This document shows positions 1 to 7,756 of a stretch of DNA of 64,000 bases, piece after piece (positions within the stretch are counted from its first letter, which is position 1; each line of letters starts with the position of its first letter). Source of the DNA: Devosia enhydra (GTDB taxonomy: Bacteria; Pseudomonadota; Alphaproteobacteria; Rhizobiales; Devosiaceae); assembly GCF_900119845.1 (NCBI RefSeq), contig NZ_FPKU01000002.1, positions 124,001 through 188,000 of the forward strand, given 5' to 3'. Under the pieces are notes generated by a model. That model searched no databases. It had not been told where the DNA came from and saw only the letters and a list, made by a program, of their open reading frames with translations. The position numbers were made by a program, and so were the translations under genes.

Positions 1-1014
1 ATCCGCCATTGGAAGGAAAAGGCGGGCGACCGGCAGACCGTGGTGTTCTGCTCCACCGTCGCGCATGCCGAACACGTCACCGACGCCTTCAGGGCGGCGG
101 GCGTTTCCGCTGCGCTGATCCACGGCGATCTGGCGGCCGAGACCCGCAAGGCGATCCTCGCCGACTACGCCACGGGGGACATCCGCGTCGTCGTCAACGT
201 GGCGGTGCTGACCGAGGGCTGGGACCACCCGCCCACCTCCTGCGTCGTGCTGCTGCGCCCCAGCTCCTACAAGTCCACGATGATCCAGATGGTCGGGCGC
301 GGGCTGCGCACCGTCGATCCCGAGGAACATCCCGGCATCGTCAAGACCGACTGCATCGTGCTGGATTTCGGCACCTCGAGCCTGATCCACGGCACGCTGG
401 AACAGGATGTCGATCTCGACGGCAAGACCGAAACCGGCGAGGCGCCGACGAAGACATGTCCTGCTTGCGAGGCGGAGATCCCGCTGGCCGCCACCGAGTG
501 CCCGCTCTGCGGTGAGGCGTTCCCGCGCGAGGATCTGGATGCAGGCGAAGGCGGGGCCGCCGCGCCGCTCTCTGGCTTCATGATGACCGAGATCGACCTG
601 CTGAAGCGGTCCAGCTTCGCGTGGGTCGACCTCTACGGCACGGACGACGCGCTGATGGCCACGGGCTTCGCAGCCTGGGGCGGCATCTTCTGGCTGGACG
701 GGGTCTGGTACGCCATCGGCGGGGCGAAGGGCGAACGCCCGCATCTGCTCGGCGTGGGCGAGCGCACGGTCTGCCTCGCGCAGGCCGACGACTGGCTGAA
801 CACGCACGAGACCGACGAGAGCGCCTTCAAGACCCGTTCCTGGCTCCGCCAGCCGCCAGCCGAGAAGCAGCTGCAGTACCTGCCGCCCGAGTGCCGCCAC
901 GACTTCGGCCTGACGCGCTACCGCGCCTCGGCGCTGATGACCTTCGGCTTCAACAAGCGCGCCATCCGCCAGCTGATCGACACGGCGGCCTCTCCCGAAC
1001 GGAGGGCGGCATGA
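1..1014 (+). CDS. DEAD/DEAH-box helicase, C-terminal part (start outside window)
   Basis: The reading frame is open from the first base, so only the carboxyl part of the protein is present. The visible part carries the second RecA-like lobe of a superfamily 2 helicase: a TVVFCSTVAHAE stretch, then VVNVAVLTEGWDHP and QMVGRGLRT (motif VI with the arginine finger). After the helicase lobe comes a CPACEAEIPLAATECPLC four-cysteine zinc ribbon and a roughly 150-residue tail of unknown fold. In phages such proteins are DNA-remodelling helicases of the replication or recombination module. The stop at 1012-1014 overlaps the next gene's leader, and DUF6511, nuclease and primase genes follow in the same direction. 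The helicase class is clear; the precise role is inferred. Confidence 0.85.
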   Translation: MRHWKEKAGDRQTVVFCSTVAHAEHVTDAFRAAGVSAALIHGDLAAETRKAILADYATGDIRVVVNVAVLTEGWDHPPTSCVVLLRPSSYKSTMIQMVGRGLRTVDPEEHPGIVKTDCIVLDFGTSSLIHGTLEQDVDLDGKTETGEAPTKTCPACEAEIPLAATECPLCGEAFPREDLDAGEGGAAAPLSGFMMTEIDLLKRSSFAWVDLYGTDDALMATGFAAWGGIFWLDGVWYAIGGAKGERPHLLGVGERTVCLAQADDWLNTHETDESAFKTRSWLRQPPAEKQLQYLPPECRHDFGLTRYRASALMTFGFNKRAIRQLIDTAASPERRAA

Positions 1015-1017
1015 CCC

Positions 1018-1428
1018 ATGCCCACATCCACCCCCATCACCGCCGAGGACCGGCGGCGGCTCTGGCATCCGCGTGGGACGCTCTGTGCTGTCTGCCGGCA
1101 ACCCACCCGTGGTTTTGGCTGGTTCGATCCGCACCGTTCGAAGCGGCCCCGGCCATCGGTCTGGTTCTGCTCGATGCCCTGCCAGTCCTTCTGGACGCGC
1201 TTGGCGCGGGAGCGTTTCGCCATGGTTGACCTGACCGAGGAGGAGCGCGCCGCGATCACCGCCACCATGAAGCGCGTCGCGCTGCTGATGGACGAGATCG
1301 GCTGGGCCACCCCGCTTGCCGAACTCACCGAGGCGCACGTGCGCGCGCTGATCGAGGAAGCCGTCGAGGGCTTCCGCGAGGCCATGTCCGACGTCGCCCG
1401 GGCGCAGACGCCGGAGGTGCCGTTTTGA
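1018..1428 (+). CDS. DUF6511-like zinc-finger phage protein
   Basis: A 136-residue protein with an amino-terminal cysteine pair motif (CAVCRQP) and a second pair (CSMPCQ), together probably a treble-clef or zinc-ribbon finger. A helical carboxyl half follows that is rich in Glu, Ala and Arg. I recognise the pattern as the DUF6511 family found in Rhodobacterales prophages; its function is unknown. An ATG at 1011 in another frame gives only a shadow. The stop codon TGA overlaps the TTG start of the nuclease gene, which suggests translational coupling. DNA binding is an inference from the finger alone. Confidence 0.7.
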   Translation: MPTSTPITAEDRRRLWHPRGTLCAVCRQPTRGFGWFDPHRSKRPRPSVWFCSMPCQSFWTRLARERFAMVDLTEEERAAITATMKRVALLMDEIGWATPLAELTEAHVRALIEEAVEGFREAMSDVARAQTPEVPF

Positions 1429-2195
1429 CCCTCGACTACAATCATCGCCCCAGCTTCGCCGACCGGGTCAACGCCGCCGTCGATCGGGCGCTCACCGCCG
1501 ATCAGGCCACGCGGCCGCCCCGCGACTATCTCGGCGGCTCGCGCCTCGGCCATGCCTGCGAGCGGGCGCTGCAGTTCGAGTTCACGGCGACGCCGAAGGA
1601 CGAGGGCCAGGACTTCAGCGGCCAATCGCTGCGCATTTTCGCCATCGGCCACGCGCTCGAGGATCTGGCCGTCGCCTGGCTGCGCGGCGCGGGCTTCGAC
1701 CTCTACACCCGGAAGGGCAACCGTCCCGATGGCGGCCAGTTCGGCTTCTCGGTCGCGGGCGGGCGCATCCGCGGTCATGTCGACGGGATCGTCGCCGCCG
1801 GGCCCGAAGGCTTCGGTCTGGCCGTTCCCGCGCTCTGGGAATGCAAGACGATGAACGCGAAGAACTGGCGCGCTTGCGTGAAGGACGGCGTGACCAAGTC
1901 CAAGCCGGTCTACGCCGCCCAGATCGCGGTCTATCAGGCCTACATGGAAGCGAGCGTGCCAGGTATCAGCGCCGCGCCCGCCGTGTTCACCGCGATCAAC
2001 AAGGACACCGCCGAGCTTCACCATGAGCTGGTGCCCTTCGACGCCGATCTCGCGCAGCGCATGTCCGACCGGGGCGTGCGGATCCTGCAGGCGACCGATG
2101 CGGGCGAGCTTCTGCCACGCGTCGCGACCACGCCCGACTTCTTCGAATGCCGCTTCTGCCCGTGGTCCGAGCGCTGCTGGGGGCTGTCGGCATGA
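1425..2195 (+). CDS. PD-(D/E)XK (RecB/Cas4-like) nuclease
   Basis: A 256-residue protein with the order of a RecB-family exonuclease: an early GHACER cysteine region near residue 40, GHVDGIV (acidic metal ligand), LWECKT (E-x-K catalytic pair) and a QIAVYQAYM segment matching the downstream Q-x3-Y motif. A carboxyl cysteine cluster CRFCPWSERCW resembles the 4Fe-4S-binding arrangement of Cas4/AddB-type nucleases, with the early cysteine as a possible fourth ligand. The start is TTG at 1425, overlapping the previous stop; no better start is visible. It lies directly before the primase-helicase gene, so a role in phage recombination or DNA processing is likely. There is no sign of CRISPR, so Cas4 itself is unlikely. 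Confidence 0.8.
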   Translation: MTLDYNHRPSFADRVNAAVDRALTADQATRPPRDYLGGSRLGHACERALQFEFTATPKDEGQDFSGQSLRIFAIGHALEDLAVAWLRGAGFDLYTRKGNRPDGGQFGFSVAGGRIRGHVDGIVAAGPEGFGLAVPALWECKTMNAKNWRACVKDGVTKSKPVYAAQIAVYQAYMEASVPGISAAPAVFTAINKDTAELHHELVPFDADLAQRMSDRGVRILQATDAGELLPRVATTPDFFECRFCPWSERCWGLSA

Positions 2196-4513
2196 GCGAC
2201 GACGGCATCCTGCATTTCAACCCGTGGATGGACTTCAACGACGGCCCGCCGTCCGAGAACCCGTTCGGTTGCGACCCCGACCCCGAGCAGATCGCCGTCT
2301 TTCTCGACACCGTGTTCAGCTGGTGCGAGGGGCTGATCCCGCTCCGCGGCTTCGTCGACAAGGGTCAGGGCCGGGACGGCAAGCCGCACAACATCTGGAT
2401 CCCGGCCGACGACACTGCGCCCGAGAAACTCGCAACTTTCGCCGGATGGGCGAACCGCGAAGGTGCCGCCGTCTATGTCATTCCCGGCACGGTCGAGGAA
2501 CAGGGCCAGGCCCGCGCCGCCGATGTGCTGCAGATGCAGGCCATCGTCGTCGATCTCGACGCAGGCGACATCCCGGCCAAGCTGGACCATGTCACCCGCC
2601 ACCTCGGCACGCCCTCGCTGATCATCGAGAGCGGTGGGAGGACGCCCGAGGGTGCGGCCAAGCTTCATGTCTGGTGGAAACTGACCGAACCCGTCGAAGG
2701 TGAGGACCTGGCCACCCTCTGCCGCCTGCGCGGCGAGATCGCCGTGAAGGTCGGCGGCGACACGCATTTCCGCTCGGCGCACCAGCCGATCCGTGTGCCA
2801 GGCACCGTCTATCACAAGCACGGCCATCAACGCCTCGTGCAGATCCGCGAACATCGCGACGTTGAGGTGGATCTTGCGGATTTCGCCGAACGGGTCGCCG
2901 AGATGCCGCCGCTGCCAGGCGTGGGCTTCGCCAGCGACGTTTCGGCCCCGCAGGCCAAGCCCGGCATCGACGCGGTGCTCACCACACCGGTGCGCGAAGG
3001 CGCGGTCGACGACTGGTCCCGGTTCCAGGGGGCCAGCGCCGCCATCGGCCACTACGTGCGCCTGGTGCACGAGGGCCGCCTCGACCCGTTCGCGGGCTGG
3101 GAGGCGATCTGCGGCTACAACGCCGCCATGCTGCGCCCGTCCTGGCCGCTTGATCGGCTGCAGGCCGAGTCCGAACGCCTCTGGGCGCTGCATGTGAAGC
3201 GCAATGGCCCGCCGCTCCTGCGCGCAGCCCATGCCGATGCCCCGACCATCCCGTTGCCGACCTTCAGCCTTGGCGCACTCCTCGACGACACGAGCCCGAT
3301 GCCCGAGGACGTCATCGGGCCGCGCGTGCTGACCCCGGGCGGGCTCCTCGTGCTGGGCGGCGCGCCCAAGGTCGGCAAGAGCGACTTCCTGATCTCCTGG
3401 CTCGTCCACATGGCCGCTGGCGTGCCGTTCCTCGGCTTCACGCCGCCCCGGCCGCTGCGCGTGTTCTACCTGCAGGCCGAGATCCAGTACCACTATCTGC
3501 GCGAGCGCATGCAGCAGATCGCGCTGCCCGCCGCCGTGATCGCCGCCGCGCGCGACACCTTCATCGCCACGCCGAAACTGAAGCTGCTGCTCGACGCGGA
3601 GGGCGTCGCCCGCGTGGCCGAGGCGATCCGGGCCGCATTCCCCGACGCGCCGCCCGACATCATCGTCATCGACCCGATCCGCAATCTCTTCGACGGCGGG
3701 CCCGAGGGGGGCGGCGAGAACGACAACACCGCCATGATGTTCTTCCTGAAGGACCGGGTCGAGCTCCTGCGCGAAGCGGTCAATCCGGACGCAGGCGTGA
3801 TCCTGGCCCACCATACCCGCAAGGCGGCCAAGCATCAGGTCAAGGACGATCCCTTCCTCGCGCTCTCCGGCGCCAGCGCGCTGCGCGGCTTCTACACCTC
3901 GGGGCTGCTCATGCACCGGCCCGACGAGGACAGCAGTGTCCGCAGGTTGGAGATCGAGCTGCGGAACGGCCCCGCGCTGCCGGGGAAGCTGATCGACAAG
4001 GTGAAGGGCGAGTGGGTCGAGCTGAACCCGCTGAACGAGCGCCTGGTGCGCAAGGAGGTCGGGGCCAAACTCGATGCCGAGCGGCTGCGCAAGCACGATG
4101 TAATCCTCGGCATGTTGCTGGACGAGGCGGCGAGCGAGCGCCTCTACACCGCGATGCAATTCGCCGAGACCTTCGAGAACCGGGGCGGTCTGGGCAGCAA
4201 GCACACGATCCGTGAGCGCCTCAGCGTGCTGGCGACCAAGGGCTTCGTGAAGTTCCTGCGCGACCCCTCGGGGTTCGGCTTCCCCGTCACCCGATCGCGG
4301 TTCGGCTACCTCTGCGTCGAGGGCATGCAGTTCGGCGCGCCCGTCGAGGAGGTCGATCCGGACACCGGCGAGGTCACCACAAGCGCCCGTCCGGTCCTGC
4401 CCAGCCACTTCAAATGCCCCCAGTCCGGGCTCTGCCTGCAGGTCGAAAACCCCGCCGTCTGGGTCTACCCGGAGGGGCTCGAAGACGACCTAACTCATAT
4501 GAGTGAGGCCTGA
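2192..4513 (+). CDS. phage primase / RecA-like replicative helicase (AAA ATPase)
   Basis: A 773-residue protein whose ATG overlaps the preceding TGA (ATGA). The amino-terminal 250 residues resemble a RepB-type or prim-pol primase region (VVDLDAGDIPAKLDHV and IESGGRTPEGAAKLHVWWKL contain the acidic and His-containing motifs). The centre carries a RecA-fold ATPase: GGAPKVGKSDFLISWL (Walker A) and DIIVIDPIRNLF (Walker B), with AHHTRKAAK as a probable sensor. The carboxyl 150 residues look like a winged-helix region. This layout is usual for plasmid RepA or phage D5-like replication proteins. A cluster of short palindromes begins at its 3' end, which could be its target. The ATPase class is secure; primase activity is inferred. 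Confidence 0.8.
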   Translation: MSDDGILHFNPWMDFNDGPPSENPFGCDPDPEQIAVFLDTVFSWCEGLIPLRGFVDKGQGRDGKPHNIWIPADDTAPEKLATFAGWANREGAAVYVIPGTVEEQGQARAADVLQMQAIVVDLDAGDIPAKLDHVTRHLGTPSLIIESGGRTPEGAAKLHVWWKLTEPVEGEDLATLCRLRGEIAVKVGGDTHFRSAHQPIRVPGTVYHKHGHQRLVQIREHRDVEVDLADFAERVAEMPPLPGVGFASDVSAPQAKPGIDAVLTTPVREGAVDDWSRFQGASAAIGHYVRLVHEGRLDPFAGWEAICGYNAAMLRPSWPLDRLQAESERLWALHVKRNGPPLLRAAHADAPTIPLPTFSLGALLDDTSPMPEDVIGPRVLTPGGLLVLGGAPKVGKSDFLISWLVHMAAGVPFLGFTPPRPLRVFYLQAEIQYHYLRERMQQIALPAAVIAAARDTFIATPKLKLLLDAEGVARVAEAIRAAFPDAPPDIIVIDPIRNLFDGGPEGGGENDNTAMMFFLKDRVELLREAVNPDAGVILAHHTRKAAKHQVKDDPFLALSGASALRGFYTSGLLMHRPDEDSSVRRLEIELRNGPALPGKLIDKVKGEWVELNPLNERLVRKEVGAKLDAERLRKHDVILGMLLDEAASERLYTAMQFAETFENRGGLGSKHTIRERLSVLATKGFVKFLRDPSGFGFPVTRSRFGYLCVEGMQFGAPVEEVDPDTGEVTTSARPVLPSHFKCPQSGLCLQVENPAVWVYPEGLEDDLTHMSEA

Positions 4514-4690
4514 CTCATATGACAGCGCCAACTGTGCACTCAATGAAATCAACGGCTTACGGGAAACTAAGAGTTAGGTCCCTGACTCATGCCCGAAGAC
4601 TTCATGAAGTCTTATTCCGCAATGATTTCAGCCACTTGAACGCCTCGGAACAGTTAGGTGTCAAACCCCCATACTACGTATGGGAGGGCC
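4489..4690 (+). repeat. short palindrome cluster at the 3' end of the primase gene
   Basis: Several short repeated words cluster here. A perfect 12-bp palindrome ACTCATATGAGT lies at 4493-4504. Related words follow: GACTCATATGA at 4512-4522, GAGTTAGG then TGACTCATG around 4571-4591, and GTTAGGTGTC near 4653. A separate inverted repeat CCCATAC-TAC-GTATGGG occupies 4668-4684, and half of it (CCCATACGT) recurs near 4714. The local base composition is more A+T-rich than the flanking genes. The cluster sits just after a replication helicase, so it could be a replication origin or an operator for the 4854 gene. Confidence 0.4.
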
Positions 4691-4853
4691 ACCCCACAGG
4701 GTTGGCCACTCCTCCCATACGTCCGGGCCAGCCGCGCGCGCCGCCGTGACGCTCCCTTGTGCTTTCCGATCCGACGACGGCGGCCCCGTACCGCCAAGCA
4801 CCAGACCGCCGTCGTCTTCCACCACCACAGGCCACCGGCAAAGGAGACCCATC
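4514..4853. other. intergenic region, no convincing gene
   Basis: About 340 bases separate the primase gene from the resolvase gene. Two short overlapping frames (4519-4749 and the upstream extension of the resolvase frame from 4680) have low-complexity, Arg/Pro-rich translations and no ribosome-binding site, so I do not call them. The left half holds the palindrome cluster. The right end has a good AAGGAG ribosome-binding site at 4841-4846 for the next gene. Confidence 0.5.
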
Positions 4854-5393
4854 ATGGCTCAGCCGACTCTGATCCCGAATTGCGACGGCGCAAGGTTTGA
4901 ATCGCTGCCGCTCGACACTCCCCGCAACCGCTGCATTCTCGCGCTCGACCTCGGCACCTCGACCGGTTGGGCGATCCGCGGCCATGACGGTCTGATCACC
5001 AGCGGCACCGTCTCGCTGCGCCCGGGCCGCTTCGACGGCGGCGGCATGCGCTACCTGCGCTTCACCAACTGGCTGACCGAGATCGACCGGCTCTCCGGTC
5101 CTGTCGCCGCCATCTGGTTCGAGGAAGTCCGCCGCCACGCGGGCACCGACGCGAGCCACATCTACGGCGGGCTCATGGCCACGCTGACCGCATGGGCCGA
5201 GCTGCGCGGCGTGCCCTACGAGGGCGTCCCGGTCGGCACGATCAAGCGCCACGCTGCTGGCAAGGGCAACGCCGACAAGGCCGCCATGGTCGCCGCCGTC
5301 CGCGCTCGCGGCTTCAGCCCGGCCGACGACAATGAGGCCGACGCCATCGCCATCCTGCTCTGGGCGATCGAAACGAACGGAGGTGTCGTATGA
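4854..5393 (+). CDS. RuvC-like Holliday junction resolvase / RNase H-fold nuclease
   Basis: A 179-residue protein. The start is the ATG preceded by AAGGAG rather than the longer frame from 4680. It shows the RNase H-fold pattern of phage RuvC proteins: ILALDLGTSTGWA (first catalytic Asp, residue 32), a central IWFEEVRRH (catalytic Glu), a KRHAAGKGNADK segment and DDNEADAIAI near the end (two more acidic ligands). The family cuts four-way junctions and branched DNA made during phage replication before packaging. The stop overlaps the next start (ATGA at 5390). The fold is clear; junction specificity is taken from the family. Confidence 0.85.
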   Translation: MAQPTLIPNCDGARFESLPLDTPRNRCILALDLGTSTGWAIRGHDGLITSGTVSLRPGRFDGGGMRYLRFTNWLTEIDRLSGPVAAIWFEEVRRHAGTDASHIYGGLMATLTAWAELRGVPYEGVPVGTIKRHAAGKGNADKAAMVAAVRARGFSPADDNEADAIAILLWAIETNGGVV

Positions 5394-5590
5394 GATGGCA
5401 TCCCCACGGCTACGGCGGCCGCCGCCGGGATCCCGAACAGGTCAAGCGCGAGGGCTGGCAGGAACAGGGCGTCCTAGCGGTCTCGGCCGATGACGACCGC
5501 CTCACCTGGCCCGAGCGTGAACTGGTCCGCCAGCTCGGCGAGAAGCTCTACGGCCCGCGCCCGTCCGACAGGGAGGCACGCCATGGCTGA
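5390..5590 (+). CDS. small conserved phage protein, unknown function
   Basis: A 66-residue, strongly basic protein that opens with a Gly/Arg-rich stretch (HPHGYGGRRRDPEQVKREGW) and continues with a helical PERELVRQLGEKLYG segment. It has no recognisable domain. Its ATG overlaps the resolvase TGA, and its end overlaps the start of the DUF6362-like gene at 5583, so it lies in a translationally coupled series. That packing is the main support for it being real. I cannot assign a function. Confidence 0.6.
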   Translation: MRWHPHGYGGRRRDPEQVKREGWQEQGVLAVSADDDRLTWPERELVRQLGEKLYGPRPSDREARHG

Positions 5591-5963
5591 TCGCGAATGG
5601 ACCGCCAACTGCGTCGCCGATCATTTCGAGGAGGCGTTCCGCACCCTGCGCAAGCTGCCGCCGGTGAAGGCGCAGGGCTACTTCAACACCTGGCCCGACA
5701 TCGTGCGCACCAGCCGCGAGATCGCGGCGATGGAGCCGCAGCCGATGCGGGTGTGGCCCTCGGCCGCCGCGATCACCCGGCTCGAGCAGACCTTCGACTG
5801 GGTGCTCTGGATCGAGGAAGCGGAGCGCAAGCTGGTCTGGTCGCGGGCGGCCCGGGTGCCGTGGAAGCAGATCAGCGGCGAGCTGGGGTGCGACCGCACG
5901 ACCGCCTGGCGTCGCTGGCAGCTGGCGCTGACGAAGATCGCTGCGCGCCTGAATGCTCAGTGA
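5583..5963 (+). CDS. DUF6362-like phage protein (HTH-type)
   Basis: A 126-residue protein beginning MADREWTANCVADHFEEA. The middle is helical and Trp-rich (YFNTWPDIVRTSREIAAMEP). The carboxyl end reads WKQISGELGCDRTTAWRRWQ, a clear helix-turn-helix-like segment. I recognise it as the DUF6362 family, often found just before methyltransferase or terminase genes in rhodobacterial prophages; it has been likened to late-gene regulators. The start is the ATG after GGGAGGCACGCC. DNA binding is inferred from the HTH alone. Confidence 0.7.
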   Translation: MADREWTANCVADHFEEAFRTLRKLPPVKAQGYFNTWPDIVRTSREIAAMEPQPMRVWPSAAAITRLEQTFDWVLWIEEAERKLVWSRAARVPWKQISGELGCDRTTAWRRWQLALTKIAARLNAQ

Positions 5964-6379
5964 CTCCAATGTGTTGCAACACTTTTTCCTTCGACATCTG
6001 CAACATGATCGTGCTATTCCGAAGGCAAGATGGGGAGAGTGCGCTGGAAAGCTCGCTCTCCCCTTTGCGTTGATGGGGGCCTTCTGGACCCCGGTATCCA
6101 GCGAGGGTCCGGTCGGGGTCCAGGCCACGGCAGTTTCCGGTTCCTTCCTGGCGATAATCGTATGCTGGCGGGCGAAGCGCGGGACATCGCCAGTGACAGG
6201 GCCGGATTTTTGGGAAGCCACCCGGAAGCCGGACCCATCCGCGCCCCGCGCAAACACCAATGAACGCTGGCCTTCCGACCGGACACCGCTGGTGGCCGCT
6301 GGACCCCGCCTGGAGTCCGGCGCGGCATCCGGAGTCCGGAAGCCACCGGCATCCACCCGACCGAGGAACCTTGCCCACC
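5964..6379. other. intergenic region with a palindrome and T-run
   Basis: About 416 bases without a convincing gene. Just after the DUF6362-like stop is a perfect 12-bp palindrome GTGTTGCAACAC (5971-5982) followed by TTTTT, which could act as a weak terminator or as an operator. The remainder is GC-rich with several GGACCC/GGGTCC and CCGGA/TCCGG repeats. Its translations in all frames are low complexity and no ribosome-binding site is apparent. It may be a decayed or structured segment. Confidence 0.4.
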
Positions 6380-7756
6380 ATGACGCTGAGCTTCGCCCCG
6401 GACGCGATCGAGATGTGGCCGCTGTCGCGCCTCCAGCCTTACGCGAAGAACGCGAAAGCGCATGGCGCGGACCAGGTCGCCAAGATCGCCGCCAGCATGG
6501 CCGAGTTCGGCTGGACCGTGCCCTGCCTCGTCGGCGACGACGGCGAACTGATCGCAGGCCACGGGCGCGTGCTGGCCGCGACGCAGCTGGGGCTGACTGA
6601 GGCACCGGTGATCGTGCTCGGGCATCTGACCGAGGCGCAGCGCCGGGCTTACCGCATCGCGGACAACAAGCTGACGGAGCTCGGCACCTGGGACGAGGCG
6701 CTGCTGTCGGCGGAATTGAACGATTTGCTGGCCAAGGATTTCGACCTGTCGCTGGTCGGGTTCTCGGATGGCGAGTTGGACAAGCTGCTGGCCTTCGTGC
6801 CGGAGGGGGACGGTGAAGTAGGTGGCGCCGGGGGCTCTGTGCCCCCTGTGACCATTCCCGAACCGCCGCGCAACCCCGCCTCGCGGACGGGCGATCTGTG
6901 GATCCTTGGCGACCATAGGCTTCTGTGCGGCGACAGCACCAGCGCCGCCGATGTGCGCCGACTGATGAATGGCGAGCGGGCGATCCTGTTCGCGACCGAC
7001 CCGCCCTATCTGGTGGACTACGACGGCTCGAACCATCCGACCCGCAACAAGGACTGGTCGGCGTCCTACGGCACGACCTGGGACGACAGTTCGCAGGGGG
7101 CCGAACTCTACGACGGGTTCATCTCGGCGGCCGTGGCCGAGGCGATCACCGAGGATGCGGCCTGGTACTGCTGGCACGCTTCGCGCCGCCAGGCGATGCT
7201 GGAAGCCTGCTGGGAGAAGGCCGGGGCCTTCGTCCACCAGCAGATCATCTGGGTGAAGGACCGCGGGGTGCTCACCCGGTCGCATTACCTCTGGAAGCAC
7301 GAGCCCTGCTTCATGGGCTGGCGCCGCCCGAACCGCCCGCCCAAGGTCGCCGATCAGACGCTGCCCTCGACGTGGGAGATGCCGTCCTTCGCCAAGGACG
7401 AGCGGCCCGACCATCCGACGCCGAAACCGCTCGACGCGTTCGGGATCCCGATGCGCCAGCATGTGGCGCGGGGCGGCCTCTGCTACGAGCCGTTCTCCGG
7501 CTCCGGCTCGCAGATCATGGCGGGCGAGGCCAATGGCCGCCGCGTCTTCGCGATGGAGATCAGCCCGGCCTATGTTGATGTCGCCGTGGAGCGCTGGCAG
7601 GCCGAGTCGGGCCGCGACGCAATCCTCGACGGCGACGGTCGGACCTTTGCGCACTTGAGAACCGAGCGACTGGGCAACGACGCCGACCCCCCGGCCGACG
7701 CGCTGGACACGGACGCCGCTCCCGAACCCGCGCGAAAGCGCAAGACCGCCGCGTGA
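6380..7756 (+). CDS. ParB-domain / N4- or N6-DNA methyltransferase
   Basis: A 458-residue protein. The first 100 residues are a ParB/sulfiredoxin-like nuclease domain (WPLSRLQPYAKNAK, LIAGHGRVLAA, IADNKLTELG). A D12-type methyltransferase follows, with the catalytic DPPYLVDY motif at residues 207-214 and the AdoMet-binding EPFSGSGSQIMAGE region near residue 370. This two-domain layout is common for phage orphan methyltransferases that modify adenine or cytosine amino groups, probably to evade host restriction. The ATG at 6380 was chosen over the upstream extension from 6260, whose translation is low complexity. No cognate restriction enzyme is adjacent. A C5 methyltransferase gene follows after one base. 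Confidence 0.9.
   Translation: MTLSFAPDAIEMWPLSRLQPYAKNAKAHGADQVAKIAASMAEFGWTVPCLVGDDGELIAGHGRVLAATQLGLTEAPVIVLGHLTEAQRRAYRIADNKLTELGTWDEALLSAELNDLLAKDFDLSLVGFSDGELDKLLAFVPEGDGEVGGAGGSVPPVTIPEPPRNPASRTGDLWILGDHRLLCGDSTSAADVRRLMNGERAILFATDPPYLVDYDGSNHPTRNKDWSASYGTTWDDSSQGAELYDGFISAAVAEAITEDAAWYCWHASRRQAMLEACWEKAGAFVHQQIIWVKDRGVLTRSHYLWKHEPCFMGWRRPNRPPKVADQTLPSTWEMPSFAKDERPDHPTPKPLDAFGIPMRQHVARGGLCYEPFSGSGSQIMAGEANGRRVFAMEISPAYVDVAVERWQAESGRDAILDGDGRTFAHLRTERLGNDADPPADALDTDAAPEPARKRKTAA

Noticed and set aside
1425-2195. Cas4-like nuclease as a sign of CRISPR
   Set aside because: No repeat-spacer array or other cas genes are present; the gene lies in a phage replication module.
2018-4408. 796-codon open frame on the minus strand
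   Set aside because: It is antisense to the primase-helicase, with an Arg/Asp/Glu/Gly/His-rich translation and no motifs; typical mirror frame of GC-rich coding DNA.
4519-4749. 76-codon frame after the primase gene
   Set aside because: Overlaps the palindrome cluster, has no clear ribosome-binding site and ends in a Pro/Arg low-complexity stretch.
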